Part shown: piece by piece, positions 30,598 to 40,738 of the stretch
How the letters are laid out: each line of letters starts with the position of its first letter
Position numbering within the stretch: position 1 is the first letter of the stretch
Assembly: GCA_902544525.1 (NCBI GenBank)
Contig: CACCCN010000002.1
Location: forward strand, 81,416-145,415
Length of the DNA stretch: 64,000 bases
Direction of reading: 5' to 3'
Source of the DNA: an uncultured Pelagibacteraceae bacterium
GTDB taxonomy: Bacteria; Pseudomonadota; Alphaproteobacteria; Pelagibacterales; AG-422-B15
The notes under the pieces: model-generated
Seen by the model: only the letters and a program-made list of their open reading frames with translations
Told to the model about the DNA's origin: nothing
Database searches by the model: none
Program-made: the position numbers and the translations under genes

Positions 30598-31548
30598 TTA
30601 TTTTTTAATTTGAGTGATATTTTTGAAAAATATATATATTAAAGCAGTAAGGATAATAGACAAAAATATAAAAATGAAATATTGCATGAGGTTGCCAGCA
30701 TATTCGTTTATGACTATTTTACTTACTATATACAAAATAAAGGCATTTAATACTTGTGGTAAGATATAAAGCATATTTTTATATCTAAGCCTAAATTGAT
30801 GATACAAATGATAATAGTTTCGAGTTAACAAGGGCTCTTTTTTATAAATTCTTAATAATACAACATAGACAACATCAAATGATGGTAATGCTAATGGAAT
30901 TATTAGATAGATCACACTTATTTCAGCAATTAAAATAGATTTTATAATAATAAAAGTAAGACAGGATGAGACGACAAAACATCCAGAGTCACCAAAGAAA
31001 ATATTATTTGGAGTAAAGTTAAAAAATATGAAACCGAGAGTAAATCCTACTATAATTAAAGCATGTTTATTTATTAAATCCTGATTTTTTAGCATAAAAA
31101 AAGATATAAAACCTAGTATAATTAGGAAAGTAGCAACATTTAAATCAAGGCCATCATAAAAATTTATAACATTACTAAGAAAAATATTTAAGATGCCAGA
31201 AATAAAAGCAAATAGAATAGAATAAGTGTTTATTTCATATTCAAAATATACTGATAAAAAAATATAAATTAATACTCCACTTAAGAATTGAAGAAAGAAT
31301 CTAAAAAATGATGATAAGTATGAATAATCATCTATCCAATAAATTAGTGATATTACTGCAATTAATAAATAGATTGCCAAATGCAACATACTAAAATTAA
31401 TAAAGTATGTGTAAATAATCAAAAAAAATACTAAAGTAACTCCATAACCAGTAGGAGTATTTTTATTTACGACATTCCAAATTTTTTTGTAGGAGTAACA
31501 GGCTATGATTGATGAAATAATAGAAATTGAAAGTATATTTAATAACAT
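30598..31548 (-). CDS. Polyprenyl-phosphate glycosyl-1-phosphate transferase (WecA/MraY-like, initiating GT)
   Basis: Multi-TM; TPTGYGVTLVFF; NVINFYDGLDLNVA; NNIFFGDSGCFVVSSCL; YYHLYHQFRLRYKNM. Confidence 0.85.
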   Translation of the reverse strand: MLLNILSISIISSIIACYSYKKIWNVVNKNTPTGYGVTLVFFLIIYTYFINFSMLHLAIYLLIAVISLIYWIDDYSYLSSFFRFFLQFLSGVLIYIFLSVYFEYEINTYSILFAFISGILNIFLSNVINFYDGLDLNVATFLIILGFISFFMLKNQDLINKHALIIVGFTLGFIFFNFTPNNIFFGDSGCFVVSSCLTFIIIKSILIAEISVIYLIIPLALPSFDVVYVVLLRIYKKEPLLTRNYYHLYHQFRLRYKNMLYILPQVLNAFILYIVSKIVINEYAGNLMQYFIFIFLSIILTALIYIFFKNITQIKK

Positions 31549-31550
31549 CT

Positions 31551-32747
31551 TTATATTGAATTCAAAAATTTATTAACAACTTTCTCTTTTGTAAAATTTT
31601 CTAAATAAAAGTTGTATGCATTACTTGACATTTGATCTCTTTCAAATATAGATAATTTTAACGCATCTTTATACATTTTACTTACGTCCTTAATATTATA
31701 TTTATTACAAACCAATCCTGCCAAAGTTGACTTAATTAATTTACCAACAGCTCCATCAGAGACGCACAGTATTGGCTTTTTGTGCATAAAGTATGACTGA
31801 ATTTTGCTTGGGATTATAAGTTTCTGTCTACCTCTTGAGTTTAAACTCAATATCAAAAAATCACTATTATTATATACATTAGCTAAATTATTACCTGAAA
31901 GCCATCCATGCCATTTTATATTTTTATATTTATATTTATTAGATAAGCCTTTGTATAGACTGCCGTCACCACAAATATTTAATTTTACATTATCTAATCT
32001 TGAGTCTAAAAAGGACTCAATTATAAGTTCAATATTTTGGGCTTTTCCTATATTTCCAATATATGAAAATTCAATGGTTTTTCTTTTTTCATTACTATTG
32101 TTAAATAATTCACCAAAATCATTTTCAATCGGATTGAATAATGTTGTAATTTTTTTGTTTTTTATTTTACTTTCAATATATTCACCTAAATCATTAGACT
32201 CTGTAAAGATAAGATCTGTACATTTCCACATATAATTTTGCAGATTATAAATAACTTTTCTTAAGAACTTATTTTTTATTCCCACCGTTGTCTCTATTGC
32301 CTCAGGCCAAATGTCTTGAACCCATTGTGATGAATTAGCATTCAATATTTTTGAAGCAATAAATCCAATATAGCCTACATATACAGGAGACCCACAATAA
32401 GTTATCAAGTGTTCATATTTGTTTCTATTTAATAAGGCAAAAAAAATAATAAAAATAAAAGAGCTAATACAGAATGTTGAATAAAAAGAAAAAATAGCTA
32501 ATTTAGAATTAGAAAATCTAGGTATAACAGGTAGTCTTATTACTTTAAGTTTGTTTTTCTTTTCAATATACGGTCCAAAAAAATTAAATCCATCATAAAA
32601 TTTATAGTTCCTGTAATTTGGTAAGGAAGTAATTACTGTAACCTGATCTATATCACTTCTATTTACTAATTCTTCTGTAAAAGTTCCAATAACAACGGGT
32701 TCAGGACTGTAATAAGGCGATAGTATTAAAAAATTTTTTTTTGACAT
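31551..32747 (-). CDS. Glycosyltransferase family 4 (WbuB-like)
   Basis: LSPYYSPEPVVIGTFTEEL; VQDIWPEAIETT; EFSYIGNIGKAQNIELIIE; IPSKIQSYFMHKKPILCVSDGAVGKLI. Confidence 0.9.
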   Translation of the reverse strand: MSKKNFLILSPYYSPEPVVIGTFTEELVNRSDIDQVTVITSLPNYRNYKFYDGFNFFGPYIEKKNKLKVIRLPVIPRFSNSKLAIFSFYSTFCISSFIFIIFFALLNRNKYEHLITYCGSPVYVGYIGFIASKILNANSSQWVQDIWPEAIETTVGIKNKFLRKVIYNLQNYMWKCTDLIFTESNDLGEYIESKIKNKKITTLFNPIENDFGELFNNSNEKRKTIEFSYIGNIGKAQNIELIIESFLDSRLDNVKLNICGDGSLYKGLSNKYKYKNIKWHGWLSGNNLANVYNNSDFLILSLNSRGRQKLIIPSKIQSYFMHKKPILCVSDGAVGKLIKSTLAGLVCNKYNIKDVSKMYKDALKLSIFERDQMSSNAYNFYLENFTKEKVVNKFLNSI

Positions 32748-32759
32748 AAATTCAATTAA

Positions 32760-33782
32760 TTATCTTATTCTTCCAAAAAGTGTCTTAAGAATTGTGACGA
32801 TGGTTAAAAACTTATATAAGAAAAAAAAATAAAATATTTCTTTACTGTCAGTTTTTTTTAAAAATAACTTTAACGCTAAATAGAAAGGGGTAAGAAAAAA
32901 AGTTACTAATTTTAAAACGTATAATAAATATCTATGTTTCTCAAATATGAAAAAATATAATTTAACCAAAGAATGAAGATAGGTTATTCCATCAATATTT
33001 TGATTACTCACTTTTAATGATTCATTTTTTAAAAATGAATCAATATTTTTTTTATAAAATTTTAAAAAATTTTCAGTAAAATTCTGAATTTTTACTAGAA
33101 ACTTATCAATTGAGGTATCCTCTCGATGAATAATTGGTGCTAGACATGTCTTCAGTTTAAAGCCTTTTTTGATCCCATCTAATCCAAATTGATTATCCTC
33201 TAATCCATAAAAAGTGTAATCTTCATCAAATAGCAGATTTTTATCGATTAATTCATTTTTTTTAAATGACATATTCATTGTTACTATATTGTAGAAACTC
33301 ATATCACTTTTTTGATGATATACATTATCATAAATTCTATGCCTTTCATTTCTATATTTGTAATAGTTGGAATTTTGATATAATGTTTCTGAAAATCTCA
33401 CAACTCCAGAACATATAACATTAGCATCGTTCTTTTTTAAGCTTTTATAATGAACATTTATAAAATTTTCTCCTGGAATACAATCGTCATCTAATGAAAT
33501 TATATTGTTTGATCTAGCTTTTTTTATACCTAAATTTCTTTTATAACTTGCGCTATTAAATGTATCTATTTTCTTAATAGATAATTCGGAAGTTGGCATG
33601 TAAGACTTAATTATTTTATCTAGATTAATTGATGAATTGCTATCAATAAATATAATTTCAATATTTAAATCTAGATAAGTATTTTCTTTATCTAATTCAT
33701 TCAATATGTCTAAAACAAATACATCTCTTTTGTAAAAAGGTATAATAATAGATAAATCATAAGTTTGATTGGTTTTAATCAA
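32760..33782 (-). CDS. Glycosyltransferase family 2
   Basis: LSIIIPFYKRDVFVLDIL; SASYKRNLGIKKARSNNIISLDDDCIPG. Confidence 0.9.
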   Translation of the reverse strand: MIKTNQTYDLSIIIPFYKRDVFVLDILNELDKENTYLDLNIEIIFIDSNSSINLDKIIKSYMPTSELSIKKIDTFNSASYKRNLGIKKARSNNIISLDDDCIPGENFINVHYKSLKKNDANVICSGVVRFSETLYQNSNYYKYRNERHRIYDNVYHQKSDMSFYNIVTMNMSFKKNELIDKNLLFDEDYTFYGLEDNQFGLDGIKKGFKLKTCLAPIIHREDTSIDKFLVKIQNFTENFLKFYKKNIDSFLKNESLKVSNQNIDGITYLHSLVKLYFFIFEKHRYLLYVLKLVTFFLTPFYLALKLFLKKTDSKEIFYFFFLYKFLTIVTILKTLFGRIR

Positions 33783-33784
33783 AA

Positions 33785-34675
33785 TTAAGACCTTATTCTA
33801 TTGATTAATGAAAGTGGTATCATTAGAACTAAGAATAGCTTTAAAATAAAATATAAATTATTCATATAAAAAATTTTTTTAAATGCGGAAACCCTTTTTT
33901 TCTCTCTTATACATGCAATACCAGAATAAAACAGAACATAGTTTTGCAAATAATTAAAATTACTCAAATTCACTATTTTATTGTTCTCATTCATTCTATC
34001 CGTTATCCAAATAGACAGTTCTCGCATATTTAAATTAAATTTTAAGTAACCCAAATTCTCTCCATGCCATCTATAATAACACTCTATATTTGTTGTGCAT
34101 GCTAGTTTAAATTTTTGAGAAAGTCTTAATGTTAAATCGTAATCACCAATTATTTCAAATTTAGGATTAAACCCTGGTTTAATTGAAAAATAACACTCTC
34201 TTCTAATCATTAGCGTTGACATACCAATAAAGTTTTTTTTTAACAATTCATTGGCTATATATCCAGTTGGAATTTTTTTAAATGCTAGTTTTTTTGTTTT
34301 TTTTCTTTCATTTATAATCCAATAATTGGAGCAGGCAAATCCAACATCTAAATCGTTAAACAATCGAATTTGAGACTCTAGCTTTGTTGGCTCCCACCAA
34401 TCATCAACATCTAAAAAACAAATTAATTCTTTGCTACTTTTTTCTACAGCTCTTTTTCTAGCCTCATATTGACTTGTATGATCTTTAGAAAAATAATATT
34501 TTATTCTTTCGTCATTAAATTCATTTACTATAAGTCTGCTTTTATCAGTTGAAGCGTTATCCCAAAAAATTATTTCCCAATTTTTAAATGTTTGATTTAT
34601 AACTGAACTAATAGCTTCTTTTAAATATTTTTCACCATTAAAACAATTGATTATCACATTTACTTCAGCATTCAT
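33785..34675 (-). CDS. Glycosyltransferase family 2
   Basis: VNVIINCFNGEKYLKEAISSVINQTFKNWEIIFWDNASTDKS; ICFLDVDDWWEPTKLE. Confidence 0.93.
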   Translation of the reverse strand: MNAEVNVIINCFNGEKYLKEAISSVINQTFKNWEIIFWDNASTDKSRLIVNEFNDERIKYYFSKDHTSQYEARKRAVEKSSKELICFLDVDDWWEPTKLESQIRLFNDLDVGFACSNYWIINERKKTKKLAFKKIPTGYIANELLKKNFIGMSTLMIRRECYFSIKPGFNPKFEIIGDYDLTLRLSQKFKLACTTNIECYYRWHGENLGYLKFNLNMRELSIWITDRMNENNKIVNLSNFNYLQNYVLFYSGIACIREKKRVSAFKKIFYMNNLYFILKLFLVLMIPLSLINRIRS

Positions 34676-34783
34676 TTTTATATTACCGCCTTTTTTTATA
34701 TTACTATATTATTTGATTTATGATTTTCTGACAATTTATTTGAAATAGAAAAATTGACTTAATAAAAAGTAGTATTTTATTGC

Positions 34784-36040
34784 TTAAATATTAATGTCTA
34801 TTCTTCTTAGTATAAATAAATAAGCAATTGATACCCAAAACATAAATGACATAGCTGGATGTAGTAATGCCCCGTTATGAACTAATCCATTAATAAATAT
34901 TAGTAAATTAGAAATAAACATTGCTAGAATAAAACTTTCTTTATTTTCATAATATGATTTTATCAAAGAAGTTTGTACAGATACAAATAGTCCTATAACT
35001 GCAAAAAAAGAAATTATACCTCCCATAACATAAATATCTAAAAATGCGTTATGTGTAGTAGGTGAATAAAATCCAGTTACACCACTGCCACCCTTAAGAC
35101 CAATCCCAAAAAAGAATTCTCTTATTAATGGCATTTCCTCACTTAGAAAATATCCAAAAATTCTATCTAAAATTCTTTCGGTAACACCTTGCCACTCAGT
35201 TGCGGAACTTTTAGTCATACCTATAAGTTCAATCCCAAATGTATTAACAATTGTAATTACTGCAGCATTCAAAATCTGACTAGAAATTAATAATACTACA
35301 AAAGAAAATGAATAGAGATAAAGTAATAGTCTATATTTTTTCAATAAAATTCCTAAAAAAGAAAATAACAAAAAAATTATTATAGTATTCAGTAATCCTG
35401 ATTTAGACATTGTGAATATTGATGCACCACATATAAATAAAATTAACAACGCTTTAATAAAATCATTTTTATAATTAGACAAAAATAACAGAACTGCAGC
35501 ACTGTAAAAAGCCCCAGGATATGTATTAACAGCACCAGTAATTGATGCATATCCAGGCAATCCAAATCTTAATGCTCCATAAGGGTTAGCAACAAAAGAT
35601 AGTTTACCGAATATTACCTGATAAATTATTGAAATAGCAGCTAAAACAATAAAAAAAATAAATATATTCTTAATTAAAATAAAATCTCTAGTATCTCTAA
35701 TTAAAGTAAATAATATAAAGGCTAGTGTTGGCATTAGAAAAAGCCTTATACTTCCAGTAGCTATTTTAGAAATGCTATGACCTTCTAAAATATAAAAAAA
35801 ACTTTCAATTGCTATTACCGAAAATGATAAAAGCACTAATAAATAAAAAAAACTAACTAAACTATTTAATGAAATAAGTTTGGGTTGATTTATAAAAATT
35901 AAAAAAGTCATTGAATAGAAAAAAGAAAGTGCTAGATAATAAATAAAGCTAATATCCTGCAGAAATTGCATGAGCAATAAAACAATAAGTGATGAAAACA
36001 CTAATTTATTAAAATCTATTTTTACGTCTACTAAATTCAT
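34784..36040 (-). CDS. O-antigen polymerase (Wzy-like) 1
   Basis: Multi-TM protein; GYASITGAVNTYPGAFYS; TMSKSGLLNTI; TTHNAFLDIYVMGG; paralogous to 55870-57150. Confidence 0.78.
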   Translation of the reverse strand: MNLVDVKIDFNKLVFSSLIVLLLMQFLQDISFIYYLALSFFYSMTFLIFINQPKLISLNSLVSFFYLLVLLSFSVIAIESFFYILEGHSISKIATGSIRLFLMPTLAFILFTLIRDTRDFILIKNIFIFFIVLAAISIIYQVIFGKLSFVANPYGALRFGLPGYASITGAVNTYPGAFYSAAVLLFLSNYKNDFIKALLILFICGASIFTMSKSGLLNTIIIFLLFSFLGILLKKYRLLLYLYSFSFVVLLISSQILNAAVITIVNTFGIELIGMTKSSATEWQGVTERILDRIFGYFLSEEMPLIREFFFGIGLKGGSGVTGFYSPTTHNAFLDIYVMGGIISFFAVIGLFVSVQTSLIKSYYENKESFILAMFISNLLIFINGLVHNGALLHPAMSFMFWVSIAYLFILRRIDINI

Positions 36041-36045
36041 TTGGC

Positions 36046-36951
36046 TTAAGCATTACAGAAAATTAAGATTTCTTTAATATTATTTCTTATATCATAGCTG
36101 ACAAAATCTAGTTTACTTTTTTTAATTTTATCTATATTAAATTCAAAATTTAAATTATTAGATTTATTATTTCCTAAATTGATTTTAATTGAACTGTTAA
36201 ATAATTTAAAATACTCTTCTTTAACTATATTGGCTAAATTCTTAATTGATATTGTCTGCCCACTCGCAACATTATAAATATCTGATTTTATTTCTTCATT
36301 TTTAGTTATTATGCTCTCAACTATATTTTCAATACTATTAATTGAAATAAAATCTCTCCTATCCATTCCGTTATTATTAATGTTTATTTGTTTATTTTTA
36401 ATAGCTTGTTGACAAAAATCGTTTACTACTAATGACCAATATGAGTTCTTTTTAATTCTAGAAAGACCAATTACATTTGAGACTCTCAAAATTACCAACT
36501 TTGTACTAGAATTTTTTGCAAGCTCCATACAATACTGTTCTGCCATTAGATTAGATTTAGAATAATTATCATAAGGCAGTGTAGCATCGTCTTCATTGAT
36601 TTCACCAGAAAGTTCTTTTCCATAAACATGTATTGTTGAAAAGAGAACAAAAGTTTTTGTCTTTTTTTTTATAGCTTCTTTAAATAAATCTCTAGCTCCA
36701 AATGAATTAACTATAATTGCTTCTTTTTCATTTCTATTACATTGATCTCTATTTAAGCCAGCAAGATGGATTATCGTGTCAATTTTATTTAACGAATTTT
36801 CAATATCTTCTTTTTTTCTAATATCAATTTGAATTGCATTATCTAAGTTTTTAATTTTTCGAACACCCTTTATTATATTATAATTTTTTTTTATAAGGTA
36901 CGATGAGAGTGATTTTCCAATGAACCCATCTGCACCGGTAATAAGAATCAT
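36046..36951 (-). CDS. NAD-dependent epimerase/dehydratase (SDR), possible nucleotide-sugar 4-reductase/epimerase
   Basis: MILITGADGFIGKSLSSYL; IIHLAGLNRDQ; YDNYSKSNLMAEQYC; RRDFISINSIENIVESI. Confidence 0.9.
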   Translation of the reverse strand: MILITGADGFIGKSLSSYLIKKNYNIIKGVRKIKNLDNAIQIDIRKKEDIENSLNKIDTIIHLAGLNRDQCNRNEKEAIIVNSFGARDLFKEAIKKKTKTFVLFSTIHVYGKELSGEINEDDATLPYDNYSKSNLMAEQYCMELAKNSSTKLVILRVSNVIGLSRIKKNSYWSLVVNDFCQQAIKNKQININNNGMDRRDFISINSIENIVESIITKNEEIKSDIYNVASGQTISIKNLANIVKEEYFKLFNSSIKINLGNNKSNNLNFEFNIDKIKKSKLDFVSYDIRNNIKEILIFCNA

Positions 36952-36954
36952 AAA

Positions 36955-37716
36955 TTATTGCCAGGTTTTGTTATTTTCAGTCCAGATTTTTTGAAGAAGT
37001 TCGTAATCTCGCTTATTATCCATACATTGCCAAAAGCCTTCGTGTTGGAATGCTAATAATTCTTTATTGCTTGTCAATTCTTCTAAAGGTTCCCTCTCTA
37101 AAAGAGTTTCATCAGAATCAATCATATCAAAAAAATCTTTTTTGAAAATAAAAAAACCTCCGTTTATCCAACCTTTTTGCATTTGTGGTTTTTCTTTAAA
37201 ACTAATTACTAAATTATTTGAAATTTCCAGTTCTCCAAATCTAGCTGGTGGTCTCACTCCCGTCACAGTTCCTATTTTTGAGTGAGAATTATGAAATTTT
37301 AAAAGCTGATCAATGTTTACATTAGAAATACCATCTCCATAAGTAACCATAAAATTTTCAGAGCAGATAAATTTTTTCATTCTTTTTACTCTACCACCTG
37401 TCATTGTATTTTTACCAGTCTGCACAAGTCTAATATCAATTTTTTGATCAATATATTCACTGTTATAGTCTAAAACTCTAATAATTTCTTTTTTACAAAT
37501 TTTATCCGAATACTTTTCCTTTAGGAAATATTTAATTATGACATCTGATTTGTAACCCATCGCAATATAAAAATTTTTAATATTATACTTTTGATAGTGG
37601 TCAATAATATGAATTAATATTGGCTTACCTCCAATTTCAATCATTGGTTTTGGAGTAACATCAGTGTACTCTGACAGTCTTGTTCCAAATCCTCCAGCTA
37701 AAATGATAACGTCCAT
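36955..37716 (-). CDS. rfbF: Glucose-1-phosphate cytidylyltransferase
   Basis: MDVIILAGGFGTRLSEYTDVTPKPMIEIGGKPILIHIIDHYQKY; VTYGDGISNVNIDQLLKFH; WQCMDNKRDYELLQKIW. Confidence 0.95.
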   Translation of the reverse strand: MDVIILAGGFGTRLSEYTDVTPKPMIEIGGKPILIHIIDHYQKYNIKNFYIAMGYKSDVIIKYFLKEKYSDKICKKEIIRVLDYNSEYIDQKIDIRLVQTGKNTMTGGRVKRMKKFICSENFMVTYGDGISNVNIDQLLKFHNSHSKIGTVTGVRPPARFGELEISNNLVISFKEKPQMQKGWINGGFFIFKKDFFDMIDSDETLLEREPLEELTSNKELLAFQHEGFWQCMDNKRDYELLQKIWTENNKTWQ

Positions 37717-37723
37717 TGCTTAT

Positions 37724-38149
37724 TCACCATTTATAATTAATCATATTTTGATCAAGTCTTTTAACTTCATTCTCGTCATGAATTATATTCGAGAAGTTTA
37801 AAATAATATTTTTGGAACTACTTGTTCCTTGAAATCCAAACCATATATTTGGTGGAACAAATAAAGATTTGTAATTTTTTGATCCAATTTCCAATACTTT
37901 AAATGGTCCATCTTTATTCGTCGTAAATACAAATTTAACGGATCCAGATGGAACAACTAGATTCATTGTCATTTTAGTATGGAGTTTCCAAGCCTTAATA
38001 AATTTATTTTCTATGAATGAAAAATAAGCTTCTCCAAAATTTTTATAATTTTCGTCACTATTTTTTAAAAATTTTAAAATATTGCCTCCATTGACACTTA
38101 TCTCTTCAAGCTCGAGAGATTTTATTTTACTTAATGTACTTGTGCCCAA
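37724..38149 (-). CDS. dTDP-4-dehydrorhamnose 3,5-epimerase-like cupin protein
   Basis: AWKLHTKMTMNLVVPSGSVKFVF; LFVPPNIWFGFQG; overlaps rfbG. Confidence 0.8.
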   Translation of the reverse strand: MGTSTLSKIKSLELEEISVNGGNILKFLKNSDENYKNFGEAYFSFIENKFIKAWKLHTKMTMNLVVPSGSVKFVFTTNKDGPFKVLEIGSKNYKSLFVPPNIWFGFQGTSSSKNIILNFSNIIHDENEVKRLDQNMINYKW

Positions 38150-39240
38150 TTTAAATTTCTTTCTTTTGCAATTTTTTCATATTCAGAAATTTGACTATTA
38201 GTAATTGTCTGAGTATTTAATTCATTTTTAAAATAGTCTTTATACCAATTAACAGTAAGTTTTATAGTTTCCTCAAACGTTAAAGTAGCGTTCCATTTTA
38301 GAAGTTCCATAGCTTTATCGCAATTAAGCTTTAGTAATCCTGACTCATTATTGAAAGAGGTGTTACTTGCATTAACCCATTTTCCCCCTTTCCAATGAAT
38401 ACTCATAGTGTTAGCTACATCTAGTACAGTATAATTGTACTTATCATTCGGTCCAAAGTTGAATGGTTCACCATGAATCTTTAAACCTTCATTTAAATTC
38501 ATCGCCAAACAAAGATAACCACTTAATGGCTCTAAAACATGCTGCCATGGACGAGTAGAATGAGGGTTTCTAATTTTTACTTCCTTTTTTTTATTCCAAG
38601 CAGTTATAATATCAGGAATTATTCTATCATTTGACCAATCTCCACCACCAATTACATTTCCAGCCCTCCCAATTGATATTCGAACTTTGGAGTTATTGTT
38701 AAAATACGATTTCAAATATGAATATATGGCAAGCTCAGTTGCTGCTTTAGAGCCGCTGTAAGGATCAGAACCTCCCAAAATATCTGTTTCTCTATAGCCC
38801 CATATCCACTCTGAATTTTTATAACATTTATCACTGGTAATTAAAACAACAGTACAATGGTTACTAAGGTTTCTACATGAATCTAATAAGTTAATAGTAC
38901 CTATTACATTTGTCTCCCAGGTGTCTCTAGGATTATTAAGTGATTCCTTTACTAAAGCCTGGGCCGCTAGGTGAAAAATAAAATCAGGTTTTATATCATT
39001 AATAATCGTATTAATTTTTTTGTGATCTCTTATATCTATTCTTATATCATTAATTTTTTTTTCTAAATTAATTTCATCAAAATGGGAGGGAGATGTAATA
39101 GGATCTAAAGCTAATCCAGTGATATTTGCTCCCATTAGGCTCAGCCATGATGTGAGCCAAGATCCTTTAAATCCTGTATGTCCTGTAATAAGAATTTTTT
39201 TACCATTAAATGTTTTATAAAATAGGTTTGATTGATTCAT
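38131..39240 (-). CDS. rfbG: CDP-glucose 4,6-dehydratase
   Basis: KKILITGHTGFKGSWLTSWLSLMGANITGLALDP; TSDKCYKNSEWIWGYRETDILGGSDPYSGSKAATEL; RIIPDIITAW; RPWQHVLEPLSGYL. Confidence 0.96.
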   Translation of the reverse strand: MNQSNLFYKTFNGKKILITGHTGFKGSWLTSWLSLMGANITGLALDPITSPSHFDEINLEKKINDIRIDIRDHKKINTIINDIKPDFIFHLAAQALVKESLNNPRDTWETNVIGTINLLDSCRNLSNHCTVVLITSDKCYKNSEWIWGYRETDILGGSDPYSGSKAATELAIYSYLKSYFNNNSKVRISIGRAGNVIGGGDWSNDRIIPDIITAWNKKKEVKIRNPHSTRPWQHVLEPLSGYLCLAMNLNEGLKIHGEPFNFGPNDKYNYTVLDVANTMSIHWKGGKWVNASNTSFNNESGLLKLNCDKAMELLKWNATLTFEETIKLTVNWYKDYFKNELNTQTITNSQISEYEKIAKERNLNWAQVH

Positions 39241-39441
39241 ACAAGTGATAATCTATTAATGTTTATTTAAAAATATGTACTTTATAAATTTCAAATACAT
39301 AATTACTTACTATCTTTTAACTAATAAACGAGAGATTAAACTAACTTTATTTAGTTGCATAGAATTAATCTGATAAAAAACCACTGTATATAAAACTACT
39401 TCACAAATCATTACCAAAAAAAATAAATATTACTCAATCGG

Positions 39442-40644
39442 CTAAAAATTTACCAGTTTCTCATATATAATTTGAGCTGACGTTATCTGCGCATCATCTG
39501 AATTATCAGAAATATAATTTTTAAAATAATTAATATAATTTTTATATTTTATTGAGATATTTAAATCGTAATAATTATCTTTTTTACTAGAAAGATTTAC
39601 AGATTTTGTACCCAATTCTGTTGCTAAATCTTCGATTGAGGCCCTATAATTGAATAAATAATTTTGAGAAGTCATGAAAATTAAAGGCTTATTATAAATG
39701 ACAGAAAAATTAACTGCTGTACTATTGTGTTGAATAACAAAAAAAGAATTTTTTATGAGTTCTAAAGTCTTATTCTTGAATGCTTTTCTACCATACGGGT
39801 TATCTTCGATGCTATATTGAGCTTTTGGATAAACTGCAATCACGACTTCGCAATTATATTTATTTTCTAGATAGTCAAAAAAATTACATATCTCCTTATA
39901 AAAAATATTTTTTTCACAAAGATTTTTTTTAAACCCATGATAATATGGATCTTTATGATTAGGAACATCCTCATCGATATATAGAATATATTTTTTTTTA
40001 AATTGTTTGCGAAGTAAATCATTACTTTCAGTATTTGAATTTTTATTTAAAAGAAATTCATTATATGCAAATGAATGAGCGCTAATTTTTAAGGAATCTG
40101 AATGTACATCAAAAGATATATTTTTTTTTGCATTATTTCCTGCATAAATAATAAACTTAGGCGAAATTTTATTTACCTTATTTTTGAATAAAAAAAAATT
40201 GACTGATCTTTTTTTTATCATTTCAAGTTTTTCAATTAAAATTTTTTGATTTAGTATAATAGTTCTGATAATGCCCATAAATGAAAGTTTATTAATAGGA
40301 TAATAAGATAATCTGAAATAACCCCATGTAATAAAATTCTTTTCAAGTTCTAAAAAAATCCATTCTGATTTAGTATTTAAACTTAAGCTTGTCATAACGA
40401 AAGTTTCTTTATTTATTTGTTTTGCTAATTTTTTGAAAGAATTTTTATCTAAAAAATTTATAATTTTTAAATTTTGATAACTATTAATAAAATCAGATTT
40501 TGGAATGGAGATGTTTTTAAGAATAAATTTGGAGATGTCCCATATTTCAATTTTTAAATTTTTTTTTAAATAAAAATCTATTTCGAATCTTTTGAAATCT
40601 CTTTCTAAAAATACATTTTCGTAAATAATTATAATTTTTTTCAT
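39442..40644 (-). CDS. Uncharacterised protein of polysaccharide clusters; candidate glycosyltransferase (possibly nonulosonate transferase)
   Basis: IIYENVFLERDFKRFEIDFYLKKNLKIEIWDI; FFVIQHNSTAVNFSVIYNKPLIFMTSQNY resembles GT-B-like/sialyltransferase-like C-terminal segment; next to neuA. Confidence 0.6.
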   Translation of the reverse strand: MKKIIIIYENVFLERDFKRFEIDFYLKKNLKIEIWDISKFILKNISIPKSDFINSYQNLKIINFLDKNSFKKLAKQINKETFVMTSLSLNTKSEWIFLELEKNFITWGYFRLSYYPINKLSFMGIIRTIILNQKILIEKLEMIKKRSVNFFLFKNKVNKISPKFIIYAGNNAKKNISFDVHSDSLKISAHSFAYNEFLLNKNSNTESNDLLRKQFKKKYILYIDEDVPNHKDPYYHGFKKNLCEKNIFYKEICNFFDYLENKYNCEVVIAVYPKAQYSIEDNPYGRKAFKNKTLELIKNSFFVIQHNSTAVNFSVIYNKPLIFMTSQNYLFNYRASIEDLATELGTKSVNLSSKKDNYYDLNISIKYKNYINYFKNYISDNSDDAQITSAQIIYEKLVNF

Positions 40645-40738
40645 AAACTTAATTTTTAATCATTATTGAAAGAGTCTTATAGAGTATTAGAAAACTCATG
40701 AGTTGCCTCACTTTTTTTTACAATTATCATAAAATTTT

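Noticed and set aside
31804-32235. 143-aa plus-strand ORF
   Set aside because: Antisense to the GT4 glycosyltransferase; no family signal.
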